From positions 1 to 51,508 of the forward strand of contig JAZQBL010000003.1 of NCBI GenBank assembly GCA_045545665.1: a stretch of DNA of 51,508 bases, given 5' to 3'. Under the pieces are notes generated by a model that was not told the DNA's origin, did not search any database, and saw only the letters and a list, made by a program, of their open reading frames with translations. The stretch is from RGIG7213 sp045545665 (GTDB lineage Bacteria > Bacillota > Clostridia > Oscillospirales > CAG-272). Positions 41,473-50,111 of the stretch are shown one piece after another. The position numbers and the translations under genes are program-made. Each line of letters begins with the position of its first letter. Position 1 is the stretch's first letter.

Positions 41473-42579
41473 TTAATCAAGCATATCGGATACGGATTTA
41501 AGCAATTCTCTCACAGGGAGCTTCTGCGGGCAGTGTTCTTCACACATTCCGCACTCGATACAGGCTGACGCTGCCCCGTGCTCCTTCAAAAGCGCATTAT
41601 ACTGTCCTCTGTACGTGTTCGCCTTGGGTATTCCGAAGCGTTTGTAATCGTTGTATATTCTGAAATATTCGGGGATGGCGATATTCATCGGGCAGTCGTC
41701 AACGCAGTAACGGCACGCCGTACATTTAATTGTTATATCATTACGTACTATCTCGGCACATTTCAAAACGAGATCAAATTCTTCTTCCGTAAGCGGTTTG
41801 AAATCCTTCATATAGCTTATATTATCTGCCATTTGCTCTTCGTCGCTCATACCCGACAGGACCATTTCAACGCCGTCAAGCGATGCCGCAAAACGTATCG
41901 CCCACGAAGGAACGGAAAGCGACGGTTCTTTTTGTTTCATAAGCTCTTTTGCCTCGTTTGATATATCAACGAGCGCACCGCCCTTTACGGGTTCCATAAC
42001 GAGTACCGGTTTTCCGTGTTTTCTTGCGACCTCGTAGCATTTACGTGACTGTACGCCGTCGTCCTCCCAGTCAAGATAGTTTATCTGAAGCTGTACACAT
42101 TCAGCCTCGGGGTGTTCTGTAAGTATCTTATCAAGTACCTCTGCCGTGTCGTGGAAAGAAAAACCGACGTGCTTTACACGGCCTTCGGCTTTAAGCTTCT
42201 GTGCAAATTCAAACGCACCGAACTGCTGAGCCTTTTCGTAAGACTTCTCCGAAAGCGAATGCACAAGATACAGATCGACGTAATCGACACCGAGCTTTTC
42301 AAGCTGTGAATCAAAAAAGCCCTGCATATTCTCTGCTTTTTCTATCATAAAAAGACTTAACTTGTCCGTTACCGTGTACGCATCACGCGGATATCTTTGA
42401 GATACGGCAATCTTGAATATCTCCTCGCTTTTTCCGCCGTGATACGGTGCGGCAGTATCAAAATAAGTGAATCCGTTTGATATAAAAGTGTCCGTCATAT
42501 CGCACACACGTGATATATCTATTTCTTTTCCGTCGTTCGTCATGGGGAGTCGCATAAGACCGAAGGCTAATTTTTTCAT
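41473..42579 (-). CDS. aldo/keto reductase with C-terminal 2x[4Fe-4S] ferredoxin domain
   Basis: 368 residues. The TIM-barrel aldo/keto reductase part (about 1-270) has the GLMRLPM start, FDTAAPYHGGKSEE with catalytic Asp/Tyr, and VDLYLVHSL. The C-terminal part carries two cluster motifs, CTACRYCVDDCP (about 283-294) and CIECGMCEEHCP (about 337-348). This Fe-S subfamily of YccK-like AKRs is common in anaerobes, and its electron partner and substrate are largely unknown. It is flanked by a HAD hydrolase gene (10 nt) and the S-component gene (11 nt) in one operon. Confidence 0.92.
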   Translation of the reverse strand: MKKLAFGLMRLPMTNDGKEIDISRVCDMTDTFISNGFTYFDTAAPYHGGKSEEIFKIAVSQRYPRDAYTVTDKLSLFMIEKAENMQGFFDSQLEKLGVDYVDLYLVHSLSEKSYEKAQQFGAFEFAQKLKAEGRVKHVGFSFHDTAEVLDKILTEHPEAECVQLQINYLDWEDDGVQSRKCYEVARKHGKPVLVMEPVKGGALVDISNEAKELMKQKEPSLSVPSWAIRFAASLDGVEMVLSGMSDEEQMADNISYMKDFKPLTEEEFDLVLKCAEIVRNDITIKCTACRYCVDDCPMNIAIPEYFRIYNDYKRFGIPKANTYRGQYNALLKEHGAASACIECGMCEEHCPQKLPVRELLKSVSDMLD

Positions 42580-42589
42580 ATTTTTCTCC

Positions 42590-43294
42590 TTAATTTTTCA
42601 AAAATTCCATAAGAGCATCAAAATCCCCCGTCGGGCATTCGGGCATATTGTTTTCGCATATAAGGCATTCGGTAAGCAAGAAAGCTGAAAGTCCTGCTTT
42701 GAGGGATGCTTCCGCATCCTCTTGTGCGTTATTGCCGATCATAAGGCAATTTTTTGCATCAAGGTTCATTTTTTTCATTATTTCCGTGTAATAATACGGA
42801 TTGGGCTTGCAATACGATGAGTTTGAATAATCCGTTGCGTAATCGAAATCACGGCACGAAAGACCTATCCAGTTGAGCCGCGCTTCAACAGCGACCGTCG
42901 GAAACATAGGATTCGTTGCCAATATTATTTTATCCGCATACGTTTTTGCAAGCTCGACGACCTTTTTTGCGTACGGTGTAGGAAAGGTAAACTTTACGGC
43001 TTCGTTGAATTTTCCGCCGTAATACGCATCAAAATACGGTATATCGGACAATGTTTTTTCTCCGAGTACGGATGCAAACGTATCCCAGAATACGTCGTAA
43101 TTCGTCCTTTTTCCGTCGTTTTTCACCATTGCCGCAACACCTCGCCACATAGCAGGCAGAAGCGTTTCTTCCTTGTAGCCGTACTTTTCGACCTCACCTG
43201 CAAGGCTGTGCAAATATCCTTTTGAAAACGTATCCATATCCATAGGCAGCAGCGTGCCGTCAAGATCAAACAGTATGGCCTCGTATTTTTTCAT
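42590..43294 (-). CDS. HAD-family hydrolase (phosphatase)
   Basis: 234 residues. Motif I is ILFDLDGTLLPMD (residues 7-19), motif II is ILATNPMFPT (about 124-133), the motif III lysine lies in SSYCKPNPYYY (about 158-168) and motif IV is CLMIGNNAQED (about 180-190). The second Asp of motif IV is retained as ED. The cap is helical. The gene starts the four-gene unit HAD, AKR, ECF-S, DUF1893 behind a good promoter; the start has GGGGG five bases upstream. No substrate can be assigned. Confidence 0.88.
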   Translation of the reverse strand: MKKYEAILFDLDGTLLPMDMDTFSKGYLHSLAGEVEKYGYKEETLLPAMWRGVAAMVKNDGKRTNYDVFWDTFASVLGEKTLSDIPYFDAYYGGKFNEAVKFTFPTPYAKKVVELAKTYADKIILATNPMFPTVAVEARLNWIGLSCRDFDYATDYSNSSYCKPNPYYYTEIMKKMNLDAKNCLMIGNNAQEDAEASLKAGLSAFLLTECLICENNMPECPTGDFDALMEFLKN

Positions 43295-43323
43295 AGAATC
43301 CCCCGATCGTTCACTATACTGTT

Positions 43324-43352
43324 ATTTTACAGCAAATGTCCGCATTTGTCAA
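43324..43352 (-). promoter_or_regulatory. promoter of the HAD-AKR-ECF-S-DUF1893 operon
   Basis: Minus strand: TTGACA (43347-43352), 17-nt spacer, TAAAAT (43324-43329), 30 nt before the start at 43294. Confidence 0.82.
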
Positions 43353-43370
43353 TAATTTTTGAAAAACCAC

Positions 43371-43399
43371 TTGACATAATGAAAGAAAGCTGATATAAT
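43371..43399 (+). promoter_or_regulatory. consensus promoter of the degV gene
   Basis: TTGACA (43371-43376), 17-nt spacer, TATAAT (43394-43399). The divergent promoter of the HAD operon lies 20 nt to the left. Confidence 0.88.
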
Positions 43400-43445
43400 C
43401 AACGTGGTTTTAAAAAACAGATAATCTAATTTCGGAGAGCAAATA

Positions 43446-44285
43446 ATGTCAAGTTTTAAAATAGTAAGCGACTCTTCGTCGGATCTTCGTATGATATCCG
43501 ATATTCCTTTCTCATCCGTACCGCTCAAGATAAGCACGGCGGAAAAAGAATTTACCGACGACCAAACACTTGATCTTCCCGCTATGCTTTCGTATCTTGA
43601 AAGCTACAAAGGAAAATCGCATTCGTCGTGCCCCAACACGTCGGAATGGAAGGCTGCCTTTGAGGATTACGAAAACATATTCTGTATAACGATATCAAGC
43701 TCCCTTTCCGGAAGCTATAATTCAGCCGTATCAGCCGCCGAGGAATATATGAAAGAAAAAGAAGGACGCAACGTATACGTCATTGATTCCCTTTCAACAG
43801 GTCCCGAATCGTCGCTGATAATAGAAAAACTGTGTGAGCTTATAAAAGCGGATAAAAGTTTTGAAGAGATCAAGTCAAAGATCATCGACTATCAAAAAAG
43901 AACTCACCTCATTTTTGCGCTTGAGTCGATGCGAAATCTTGCAAACAACGGCAGAGTAAGTCCGCTGGTGGCAAAATTCGCAGGTCTTATCGGCATAAGA
44001 GTTGTCGGAAAAGCAAGCAACGAAGGAACGCTTGAAACGACAAACAAATCGAAGGGCCTCAGAAGAATGCTTGCCGATATAGTTGACAATATGGAAAGGT
44101 CGCAGTTCAGCGGAAAAGCGTTCATACATCACTGTGAAAACGAAGAAACGGCAAAAGCACTTGAAAAAATGATAAAAGAAAAATTCAAAAATGCAGAGAT
44201 CCGTATAAGATCGGTCGGAGGACTTTGCGGATTTTACGCCGAAAGAGGCGGTCTTATCATAGGGTTTGAAGGCGGAATAAAATAA
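43446..44285 (+). CDS. DegV-family fatty-acid-binding protein
   Basis: 279 residues, typical of DegV (FakB-like) proteins that present fatty acids to the kinase FakA. The N-terminal domain starts FKIVSDSSSDL (residues 4-14), with the TSQPNTSEW-like ligand loop here as SSCPNTSEWKAAF (about 60-72) and ISSSLSGSYNSA (about 83-94). The C-terminal domain has GRVSPLVAKFAGLIGIRVV (about 168-186) and ends with VGGLCGFYAERGGLIIGF. FakA is not in the window. Single gene with its own promoter and terminator; the ribosome binding site is GGAG. Confidence 0.93.
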   Translation: MSSFKIVSDSSSDLRMISDIPFSSVPLKISTAEKEFTDDQTLDLPAMLSYLESYKGKSHSSCPNTSEWKAAFEDYENIFCITISSSLSGSYNSAVSAAEEYMKEKEGRNVYVIDSLSTGPESSLIIEKLCELIKADKSFEEIKSKIIDYQKRTHLIFALESMRNLANNGRVSPLVAKFAGLIGIRVVGKASNEGTLETTNKSKGLRRMLADIVDNMERSQFSGKAFIHHCENEETAKALEKMIKEKFKNAEIRIRSVGGLCGFYAERGGLIIGFEGGIK

Positions 44286-44291
44286 TTTTAT

Positions 44292-44322
44292 CTGTCACGG
44301 TACATACCGTGACAGTTTTTTT
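44292..44322. terminator. rho-independent terminator, 11-bp perfect stem
   Basis: CTGTCACGGTA (44292-44302) and TACCGTGACAG (44305-44315) followed by seven T. It ends degV and touches the stop of the convergent phosphate transporter gene. Confidence 0.92.
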
Positions 44323-45277
44323 ATATCATTATTTTTGTCACAAAATACGCAAGCACGCCGCACGCAGGAAAAGTGCATACCCAGGCGAGGATCATTTCCG
44401 ACACAGTCTTACGGTCGACCGTACCGCCGCACGCCTTCCCCGCGCCGAGCAGCGCTGAGGTCTTCGTATGCGTTGTGCTCATCGGTATGCCGCCGCTTAC
44501 ACTGCCGATAAAAAGGCAAACAGCGCTTGCAATATCGGCTGAAAAGCCGTCCTTTTTATCAAGCGTTACCATCTGCTCACCGACTGAGCGCACTATCTTT
44601 TTTCCGCCGACCCAAGTACCCAAAAACATTATTAATCCTATCAAAAAAACGCCTGCTGTGTGCGGTACGCCATCGGATGATATCATCAAAAGTCCTGCAA
44701 ATTTCAGCCCATCCTGTCCGCCGTGCATAAAAGACGAACAGCACGCTCCGAATATCTGCGCCTTTTTAAAAAATCTTTCGGACGTACCGGCAAGATATCT
44801 GTGAACAAAACGTGATATCAAAAAGCCCAAAGATCCGCCTGCAAGCGTTGAAATAATAAGTCCGTAAAGTACCTTTAAAAGCCCCGAGGTATCCGCAACT
44901 GCGCCTGTATTAACGGCAAGAGATGCACCTACAAGCGATGCTGCAAGCGCATGGCTTTCACTTGTCGGAATACCGAACACCCAGGTAATACACGCCCACA
45001 GTATGACGCAGATAACAGATGCTGAAAGTGCCGTTTTTGCAGTGCTGTCATCCGAAAAGCTGACAAGCGTACCGAACGTATCCGCCACAGAGGTGAAGAA
45101 GTGCCCCATTATGATGACACCAAGACAGTTAAACACGGCTGACATAACGGTTGCGCTTGACATTTTCATACATTTCGTTCCCACACACGACGCTATGGAA
45201 TTCACCGCATCCGTTGCACCGTTTAAAAAAACGGTTATAAGTATCAGCATCAAAAGAAAAGAATTTCCGTTCGTCAT
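44321..45277 (-). CDS. Pit-family inorganic phosphate transporter
   Basis: 318 residues, about ten membrane segments; low-affinity phosphate (or metal-phosphate):cation symport. The duplicated family signature is visible as NGATDAVNSIASCVGTKCM (about 19-37) and SCSSFMHGGQDGLKFAG-like CCSSFMHGGQDGLKFAG (about 180-196), each with GxxDxxN/GxQDxxK character, plus FGIPTSESHALAASLVGA (about 101-118) and GGIPMSTTHTKTSALLGAG (about 262-280). It is at the short end for the family, but both repeats are complete. A PhoU-like regulator gene, often adjacent, is not present. A weak promoter (TTGAAT-16-TATAAC) can be drawn at about 45310-45340 on the minus strand. Confidence 0.93.
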   Translation of the reverse strand: MTNGNSFLLMLILITVFLNGATDAVNSIASCVGTKCMKMSSATVMSAVFNCLGVIIMGHFFTSVADTFGTLVSFSDDSTAKTALSASVICVILWACITWVFGIPTSESHALAASLVGASLAVNTGAVADTSGLLKVLYGLIISTLAGGSLGFLISRFVHRYLAGTSERFFKKAQIFGACCSSFMHGGQDGLKFAGLLMISSDGVPHTAGVFLIGLIMFLGTWVGGKKIVRSVGEQMVTLDKKDGFSADIASAVCLFIGSVSGGIPMSTTHTKTSALLGAGKACGGTVDRKTVSEMILAWVCTFPACGVLAYFVTKIMI

Positions 45278-45381
45278 AAAAGCAATTACTCCATAATTTG
45301 CATAAAAGTTATAACTAAATTTAAATAAAATTCAAATATACGTGTTACAATTACAATGTATTACTATGCGGAGGTGTGTCT

Positions 45382-46413
45382 ATGGCTGTTAAAACGGACG
45401 TTATGAAGCAAACAAAAGAACTGCTCTCGGGCACAATGCAGGGCGCATATCTGCTTTGGGGCGGTGAAGAATATCTCAAACGAGCGTTTCTTGCCGATAT
45501 AAAAAAGCACGTATGTCCCGATGAAGATCTCCGTGATTTCAACACAAACACATTTGATTCTCTTGAACAAAAAGAAGATATATCCGTTGCGCTTTCAACG
45601 CCTCCTCAATTTTCGGACAGACGGCTTGTGATACTGTACGGCGCAGATCTGAAAAAAGGCGGAAAAGCTCCCGTTGACGTTCTCTGCGAGCTTTCAAAGG
45701 AAGCGTCAAAATACGATTACGTGACGTTCGTTATCTATCTGTACGCAACACAGCTCGACGCATCGGATGCGGAAACGAAGTCAAAGCTTCAAAAATTATC
45801 AAAGACCTCGACGTCGGTATTTTTTGATTTTCTGCCAAAGGAAAAGCTGTTAAAATGGATAAACAGACATTTTGTTTCCGAAGGCTTTTCCGTATCGGTG
45901 AACGCCGCATCGCTTATCGCTGACAGAGCGGCGTGCGATATGAGCGTCATATCAAACGAAGTGTCAAAAATATGCGCTTATTTGCGCCAGACGGGCGCCG
46001 ACGAAGTAACAAACGAACTTATCGAGCGCATAACGGGAAAAACAAACGTGTTTGAAGCCTTTTACGTATCAAACAAGATACTGAGAAGAGATCCCGAAGC
46101 GGTCCTCGCCTACACGACCGATGCTTTAAAGAAAGGCGGAGATCCCATGATGCTGATCGCGGAGATAACCTCCGAGGTCGAAAAGCTGTACCGCATAAAA
46201 TCCGCAATGCGCTCGGGGCTTAAGCCTGCCGAGATCGCATCAAAGCTCAATATGCACGAATATGCGGTAAAAGTCAGAACGCAGTCTTTAGTTTCCATTC
46301 CCGATGCGTACATTTCCGAGTTGCTCAAGAAATGCAGAGAAACGGATATCTATGTAAAAAGCACGGGAAAAGATCCGAAAGGTGCGCTCTTAACGCTGAT
46401 AACAAGCCTATAA
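45382..46413 (+). CDS. holA: DNA polymerase III delta subunit
   Basis: 343 residues. Clamp-loader subunit that opens the beta clamp during replication. The start GGAGGTGTGTCT-ATG favours 45382 over the in-frame GTG at 45376. The N-terminal AAA-like domain shows AYLLWGGEEYLKRAFL (about 21-36) and RLVILYGADLKKGGKAPVDVL (about 81-101). The middle has the lid FDFLPKEKLLKWINRHF (about 151-167), and the C-terminal collar has GKTNVFEAFYVSNKILRRDPEAVL. It is the first gene of a run of six closely spaced plus-strand genes. Confidence 0.92.
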   Translation: MAVKTDVMKQTKELLSGTMQGAYLLWGGEEYLKRAFLADIKKHVCPDEDLRDFNTNTFDSLEQKEDISVALSTPPQFSDRRLVILYGADLKKGGKAPVDVLCELSKEASKYDYVTFVIYLYATQLDASDAETKSKLQKLSKTSTSVFFDFLPKEKLLKWINRHFVSEGFSVSVNAASLIADRAACDMSVISNEVSKICAYLRQTGADEVTNELIERITGKTNVFEAFYVSNKILRRDPEAVLAYTTDALKKGGDPMMLIAEITSEVEKLYRIKSAMRSGLKPAEIASKLNMHEYAVKVRTQSLVSIPDAYISELLKKCRETDIYVKSTGKDPKGALLTLITSL

Positions 46414-46414
46414 T

Positions 46415-46996
46415 ATGGAAAAACTCAAGATAAAATATCCCATCATCTGCGAGGGCAAGTACGATAAAATAAAGCTTTCCTCGATAATTGACGGAACGAT
46501 AATTACGACAGACGGTTTCGGAATATTCAAAAACGAGGAAAAAGCCTCCCTGCTTCGCAAGCTCGCCAATGAAGAAAAGATAATCGTAATAACCGACAGC
46601 GACGGTGCGGGACTCGTTATAAGAAATTTTATAAAGGGTATCATCCCCGCAGAAAAGACCGTAAACGTATACATACCGAAAATAAAGGGCAAGGAAAAGC
46701 GCAAGGAAAAGCCTTCAAAAGAAGGAACGCTCGGTGTCGAAGGGATGACGGCCGAACTTTTATACAACGCCCTGTCACCGTACAGCGGTGAGATAAAAAA
46801 CAAGCTCTCACTTACAAAAACAGACTTTTTCACGTTGGGTCTTTCGGGAACGGACCGTGCTTCGTATTTGCGAAAGCAATTCTGTGTCCGTGCTTCCCTG
46901 CCGTCCGAAATGTCTGCAAACGCTTTACTTGAAGCCGTAAATCTCCTCTTTACGGAAGAAGAATTTTTTAAGATAATGGAGGATATAAAAGAGTGA
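46415..46996 (+). CDS. toprim-domain protein, RNase M5-like
   Basis: 193 residues. The toprim domain (about 8-110) has the catalytic Glu in IICEGKYDKIKLS (residues 10-22) and the DxD in VITDSDGAGLVIRN (about 58-71), then IPKIKGKEKRK in place of the standard HV segment. The C-terminal domain is the DUF4093 type found in RnmV (RNase M5), the 5S rRNA maturase. Whether this copy processes 5S rRNA cannot be read from the sequence. It starts one base after holA and overlaps gtrA by four bases. Confidence 0.85.
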   Translation: MEKLKIKYPIICEGKYDKIKLSSIIDGTIITTDGFGIFKNEEKASLLRKLANEEKIIVITDSDGAGLVIRNFIKGIIPAEKTVNVYIPKIKGKEKRKEKPSKEGTLGVEGMTAELLYNALSPYSGEIKNKLSLTKTDFFTLGLSGTDRASYLRKQFCVRASLPSEMSANALLEAVNLLFTEEEFFKIMEDIKE

Positions 46997-47577
46997 TATT
47001 TTTAAATGCTTCCGCCCCGTCTTCCGACTCTGATATAGAACGCCTTATAGATTGGGGTATTGCCAATATCAAACCGATATTATTGGTCTCACTCGGTGCT
47101 TTACTTATTTGTGCCGTAATATATGTATGCTTCTTTAAAAAGATCAATGCACTTTTATTAAAACACAGAGAAATAATCGTTTATCTTGTAGTCGGTGTTG
47201 CAACCACGCTTATAAACTTTGCCGTTCACTTCACACTTGGGTACCTGACGAATATGAGCTCACTTATCATTGTTTTCATATCGTGGATATTCGCCGTCAT
47301 TTTCGCTTATATAACGAACAAGTTATGGGTCTTCAAAAGCAAAAGCTTTAAAAAAGACGTGCTCGTACACGAGATAATCTCGTTTACTGCCGCAAGACTC
47401 TTTTCTCTCGGCATTGAAGAAATAATGTTCTTGATATTCGTGATCTGGCTCGGATTCGGTCAGGGTGTAATAAAGATCGCAGCAGGTGTTGTCGTTATAA
47501 TACTCAACTACATCTTCAGCAAGCTGTTTATTTTCAGAAAGATAAACAAGCTCGCAGAAGGAGAAAGACCCGTATGA
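46993..47577 (+). CDS. GtrA-family membrane protein
   Basis: 194 residues, starting at GTG overlapping the previous stop (GTGA). Five hydrophobic segments: one N-terminal extra helix (about 27-48), then the GtrA four-helix core with VYLVVGVATTLINFAVHF (about 63-80) and FAYITNKLWVFKSKS (about 104-118), and ending in NYIFSKLFIFR. GtrA proteins are thought to flip undecaprenyl-linked sugars for cell-surface glycosylation. No glycosyltransferase is next to it. Its end overlaps the lipoprotein start by four bases. Confidence 0.88.
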   Translation: MIFLNASAPSSDSDIERLIDWGIANIKPILLVSLGALLICAVIYVCFFKKINALLLKHREIIVYLVVGVATTLINFAVHFTLGYLTNMSSLIIVFISWIFAVIFAYITNKLWVFKSKSFKKDVLVHEIISFTAARLFSLGIEEIMFLIFVIWLGFGQGVIKIAAGVVVIILNYIFSKLFIFRKINKLAEGERPV

Positions 47578-48251
47578 AAAAAATATCAATTATAGCCTTG
47601 CTTTGTGTTTGTTCTTTCGTTCTTTTTTCGTGTACGGGAAATGACACCGACAGTACCGAAGCATCCGATACCGCCGAAACGGTAAAAGCAACGAACGCTG
47701 ACAGCATTGCACCCGATATAAACACATCCGTATACGATGACGTCGAGATACACGAAGGTTTTCCCTCCTCGTGCCTTATAACGTACGATTTCGGCACGTC
47801 GGTAATGAGTCTTATAAAAACGGATAAAGGCGTTTACATCCGTTCGGGTGACAGTGAAATGCTGTTTATAAAAGCATCAAACGGGTATTCAACGTACGCA
47901 AAAGATAAAGACGGTGTATTCGTTTTATCTGAGGATCTGCAAAACCTTGCAGACGGATACATGAATCAGTACATTTCAACATTCAGCACGTTTTGTTACG
48001 CTCACGAACAGAATTTTGCTTCAATGACGAAAGGAACGAAAGTAACCGTTTGCGAAAGAATTTGCACCGAATATTATTATACGGTGACAAACGAAGATTC
48101 ACGTTACAGCTATACGTATGCAATTGACGACGAAACGGGGATCTGTATGAAATACCGTCTTAACGGAACAGAGGACGGCGAAAGCAGTGTACACGAATAC
48201 ACCTGCACGGAATTTCAACTTGAAAACGTAAACTTACCGAAATACAAATAA
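47574..48251 (+). CDS. lipoprotein of unknown function
   Basis: 225 residues. Lipoprotein signal peptide with lipobox LFSC (Cys20), then a Thr/Asp/Ala-rich linker (about 22-50) and a beta-rich domain with repeated short strands (TDKGVYIRSGDSEMLFIKAS, YTYAIDDETGICMKYRLNG), which recall outer-surface sensor or LolA-like lipoproteins without a clear family match. AGAAGGAG lies 8 nt before the start inside gtrA, so the two are translationally linked. HAD gene 48267 follows after 15 nt. Confidence 0.8.
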   Translation: MKKISIIALLCVCSFVLFSCTGNDTDSTEASDTAETVKATNADSIAPDINTSVYDDVEIHEGFPSSCLITYDFGTSVMSLIKTDKGVYIRSGDSEMLFIKASNGYSTYAKDKDGVFVLSEDLQNLADGYMNQYISTFSTFCYAHEQNFASMTKGTKVTVCERICTEYYYTVTNEDSRYSYTYAIDDETGICMKYRLNGTEDGESSVHEYTCTEFQLENVNLPKYK

Positions 48252-48266
48252 CAGGAGAATAATAAA

Positions 48267-49052
48267 GTGAACACAGGTATCGAAAACTTAAAAAACAAAA
48301 AAGCATTTATTTGCGATATGGACGGTGTTATATACCACGGCAACAAGCTTTTGCCCGACGTGCAGGAGTTTGTCAACTGGCTTATAGAATCGAATAAGAA
48401 ATTTCTTTTCCTTACAAACTCAAGCGAACGCTCGCCCAGAGAGCTTGCACAGAAGCTTGAAAGAATGGGGCTTAAAGTATCGCCCGACAACTTTTACACT
48501 TCCGCCCTCGCAACGGCGTCATTTCTTCAGACGCAGTGCCCCGGCGGAAGCGTCTATGCAATAGGCGAGCCGGGACTTTTGAACGCTCTTTACGATGCAG
48601 GTTTTTCAATGAACGACCAGAACCCCGACTACGTCGTATTCGGTGAAACGCGTTCGTTCAACTACGAAAAGATCGAGCACGCAGTAAAGCTTATACAAAA
48701 AGGCGCAAAGCTTATCGGAACGAACACAGACTTGACAGCTCCCGGTGAAAACGGTATAATACCTGCCTGCCGTGCGCTTATTTCTCCCATTGAGCTTACG
48801 ACGGGTAAAAAGGCTTATTACATAGGAAAGCCCAATCCGCTTATAATGCGCCACGCACTTAAAAAGATAGACTGCTTAAGAGCGGATACAGCTATCATCG
48901 GTGACAGAATGGACACGGATATAATATCGGGAATCGAAAGCGAACTCGACACTGTGCTCGTTTTGTCCGGTGTCACTTCAAGAGAGGACGTAAATATGTT
49001 CCCGTACCGTCCCAAATATATTCTCAACGGTGTGGGAGATATAATAAAATAA
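48267..49052 (+). CDS. HAD-IIA hydrolase, NagD/YutF-like
   Basis: 261 residues from a GTG start with AGGAG upstream. Motif I is FICDMDGVIYHGN (residues 14-26), motif II is FLTNSSERS (about 49-57), the motif III Lys is in YIGKPNPLIM (about 191-200) and motif IV is AIIGDRMDTDIISG (about 213-226), with a C2-type cap between. NagD/YutF-type enzymes hydrolyse phosphate from small sugars or nucleotides. The fourth gene of the run after gtrA and the lipoprotein; the substrate is not evident. Confidence 0.93.
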   Translation: MNTGIENLKNKKAFICDMDGVIYHGNKLLPDVQEFVNWLIESNKKFLFLTNSSERSPRELAQKLERMGLKVSPDNFYTSALATASFLQTQCPGGSVYAIGEPGLLNALYDAGFSMNDQNPDYVVFGETRSFNYEKIEHAVKLIQKGAKLIGTNTDLTAPGENGIIPACRALISPIELTTGKKAYYIGKPNPLIMRHALKKIDCLRADTAIIGDRMDTDIISGIESELDTVLVLSGVTSREDVNMFPYRPKYILNGVGDIIK

Positions 49053-49084
49053 TTGAATAAATCAAATATAGGTCGTGATAAAAA

Positions 49085-49990
49085 ATGAATTACTTTCTTT
49101 TAGCTCTGTCGGTATGTGCAAACGTTGCATATTCCTCATTTTACAACTACTTCGGTAAAAAGGCTGTACGTTCGCAGTCGGATACATACAAAATAAATAT
49201 GTGTATCTACTCCGTGGCGTCCGTCATTCTTGCAATAATCGGTATTTATTCGGGATTTAGCGCGTCACTGTTTACGGTACTTTTCGGTGTTGCATTCGGT
49301 ATCGTTACCGCGCTCAGCGGTGTTTTCAAGATGAACGCACTGAACTGCGGACCCATGTCGTTCACTATCCTTCTTATAACCTCGTCTATGATACTTCCCG
49401 CATTTTCGGGCTTTATCATATGGGATGAGCCTTTGTCGATATGGAAGGTAATAGGTACGCTCCTTATGATAGTTGCCGCCTACTTCTCAACGGAAAAGCA
49501 AGCGGACGGCAAGTCAAAAAGTGTCAAGTGGCTCGTTCTCTGTTTCTTTGCATTTCTGTTTATGGGCTCTATCGGCATTATGCAGAAGGTTCAGCAAAAA
49601 TCGGATTATGCTTCCCAAACAGGTGCTTTTCTGACTATTGCATTCATCTCCGCATCCGTTATGTGCGCCCTTTGCTACCTCATAACGAAAAACAAAGCAA
49701 AGGCAAGCGATACTGCCCCTGCTGAAGTAAACGGCAAAAAGCTCATTATGCTGACGGTCGTATGCGGTATATTCATAGCATTTTTGAACAAAGTCAACCT
49801 CTTTTTGTCGGGCGTTCTTCCGAGTGCGTTTCTCTTTCCGATACAAAACGGAGGAACTACGATGCTCTCCGTCGTAGTTGCAATGACACTGTTCCGTGAA
49901 AAAGTAAGCGGACGCCGTGCTGTCGGAATGTGCATAGCGCTGTTTGCTCTCGTACTTTTGGCATTAAGCGAGCTTCTTGCAAAGATATAA
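49085..49990 (+). CDS. EamA/DMT-superfamily transporter
   Basis: 301 residues, ten membrane segments in two EamA repeats (about 1-135 and 150-300), typical of DMT exporters of metabolites or amino acids. The first repeat ends with SGFIIWDEPLSIWKVIGTLLMI (about 99-120), the second with TLFREKVSGRRAVGMCIALFALVLL. No ligand clue exists from the context. A strong terminator follows, ending the operon begun by holA. Confidence 0.9.
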   Translation: MNYFLLALSVCANVAYSSFYNYFGKKAVRSQSDTYKINMCIYSVASVILAIIGIYSGFSASLFTVLFGVAFGIVTALSGVFKMNALNCGPMSFTILLITSSMILPAFSGFIIWDEPLSIWKVIGTLLMIVAAYFSTEKQADGKSKSVKWLVLCFFAFLFMGSIGIMQKVQQKSDYASQTGAFLTIAFISASVMCALCYLITKNKAKASDTAPAEVNGKKLIMLTVVCGIFIAFLNKVNLFLSGVLPSAFLFPIQNGGTTMLSVVVAMTLFREKVSGRRAVGMCIALFALVLLALSELLAKI

Positions 49991-49994
49991 AAAT

Positions 49995-50027
49995 AACCTG
50001 CTGTAAGGAATAATCTTACGGCAGGTT
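49995..50027 (+). terminator. terminator of the holA-EamA operon
   Basis: AACCTGCtGTAAG (49995-50007) pairs with CTTACGGCAGGTT (50015-50027), one mismatch, followed by TTTTT. Confidence 0.88.
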
Positions 50028-50111
50028 TTTGCTTATTAGTTATTGTTTTCTTTTGAGGATCGTTTCGCATCGGTTATTAATCGCCTCTGTAAATATCATA
50101 ACAGATTTAGT

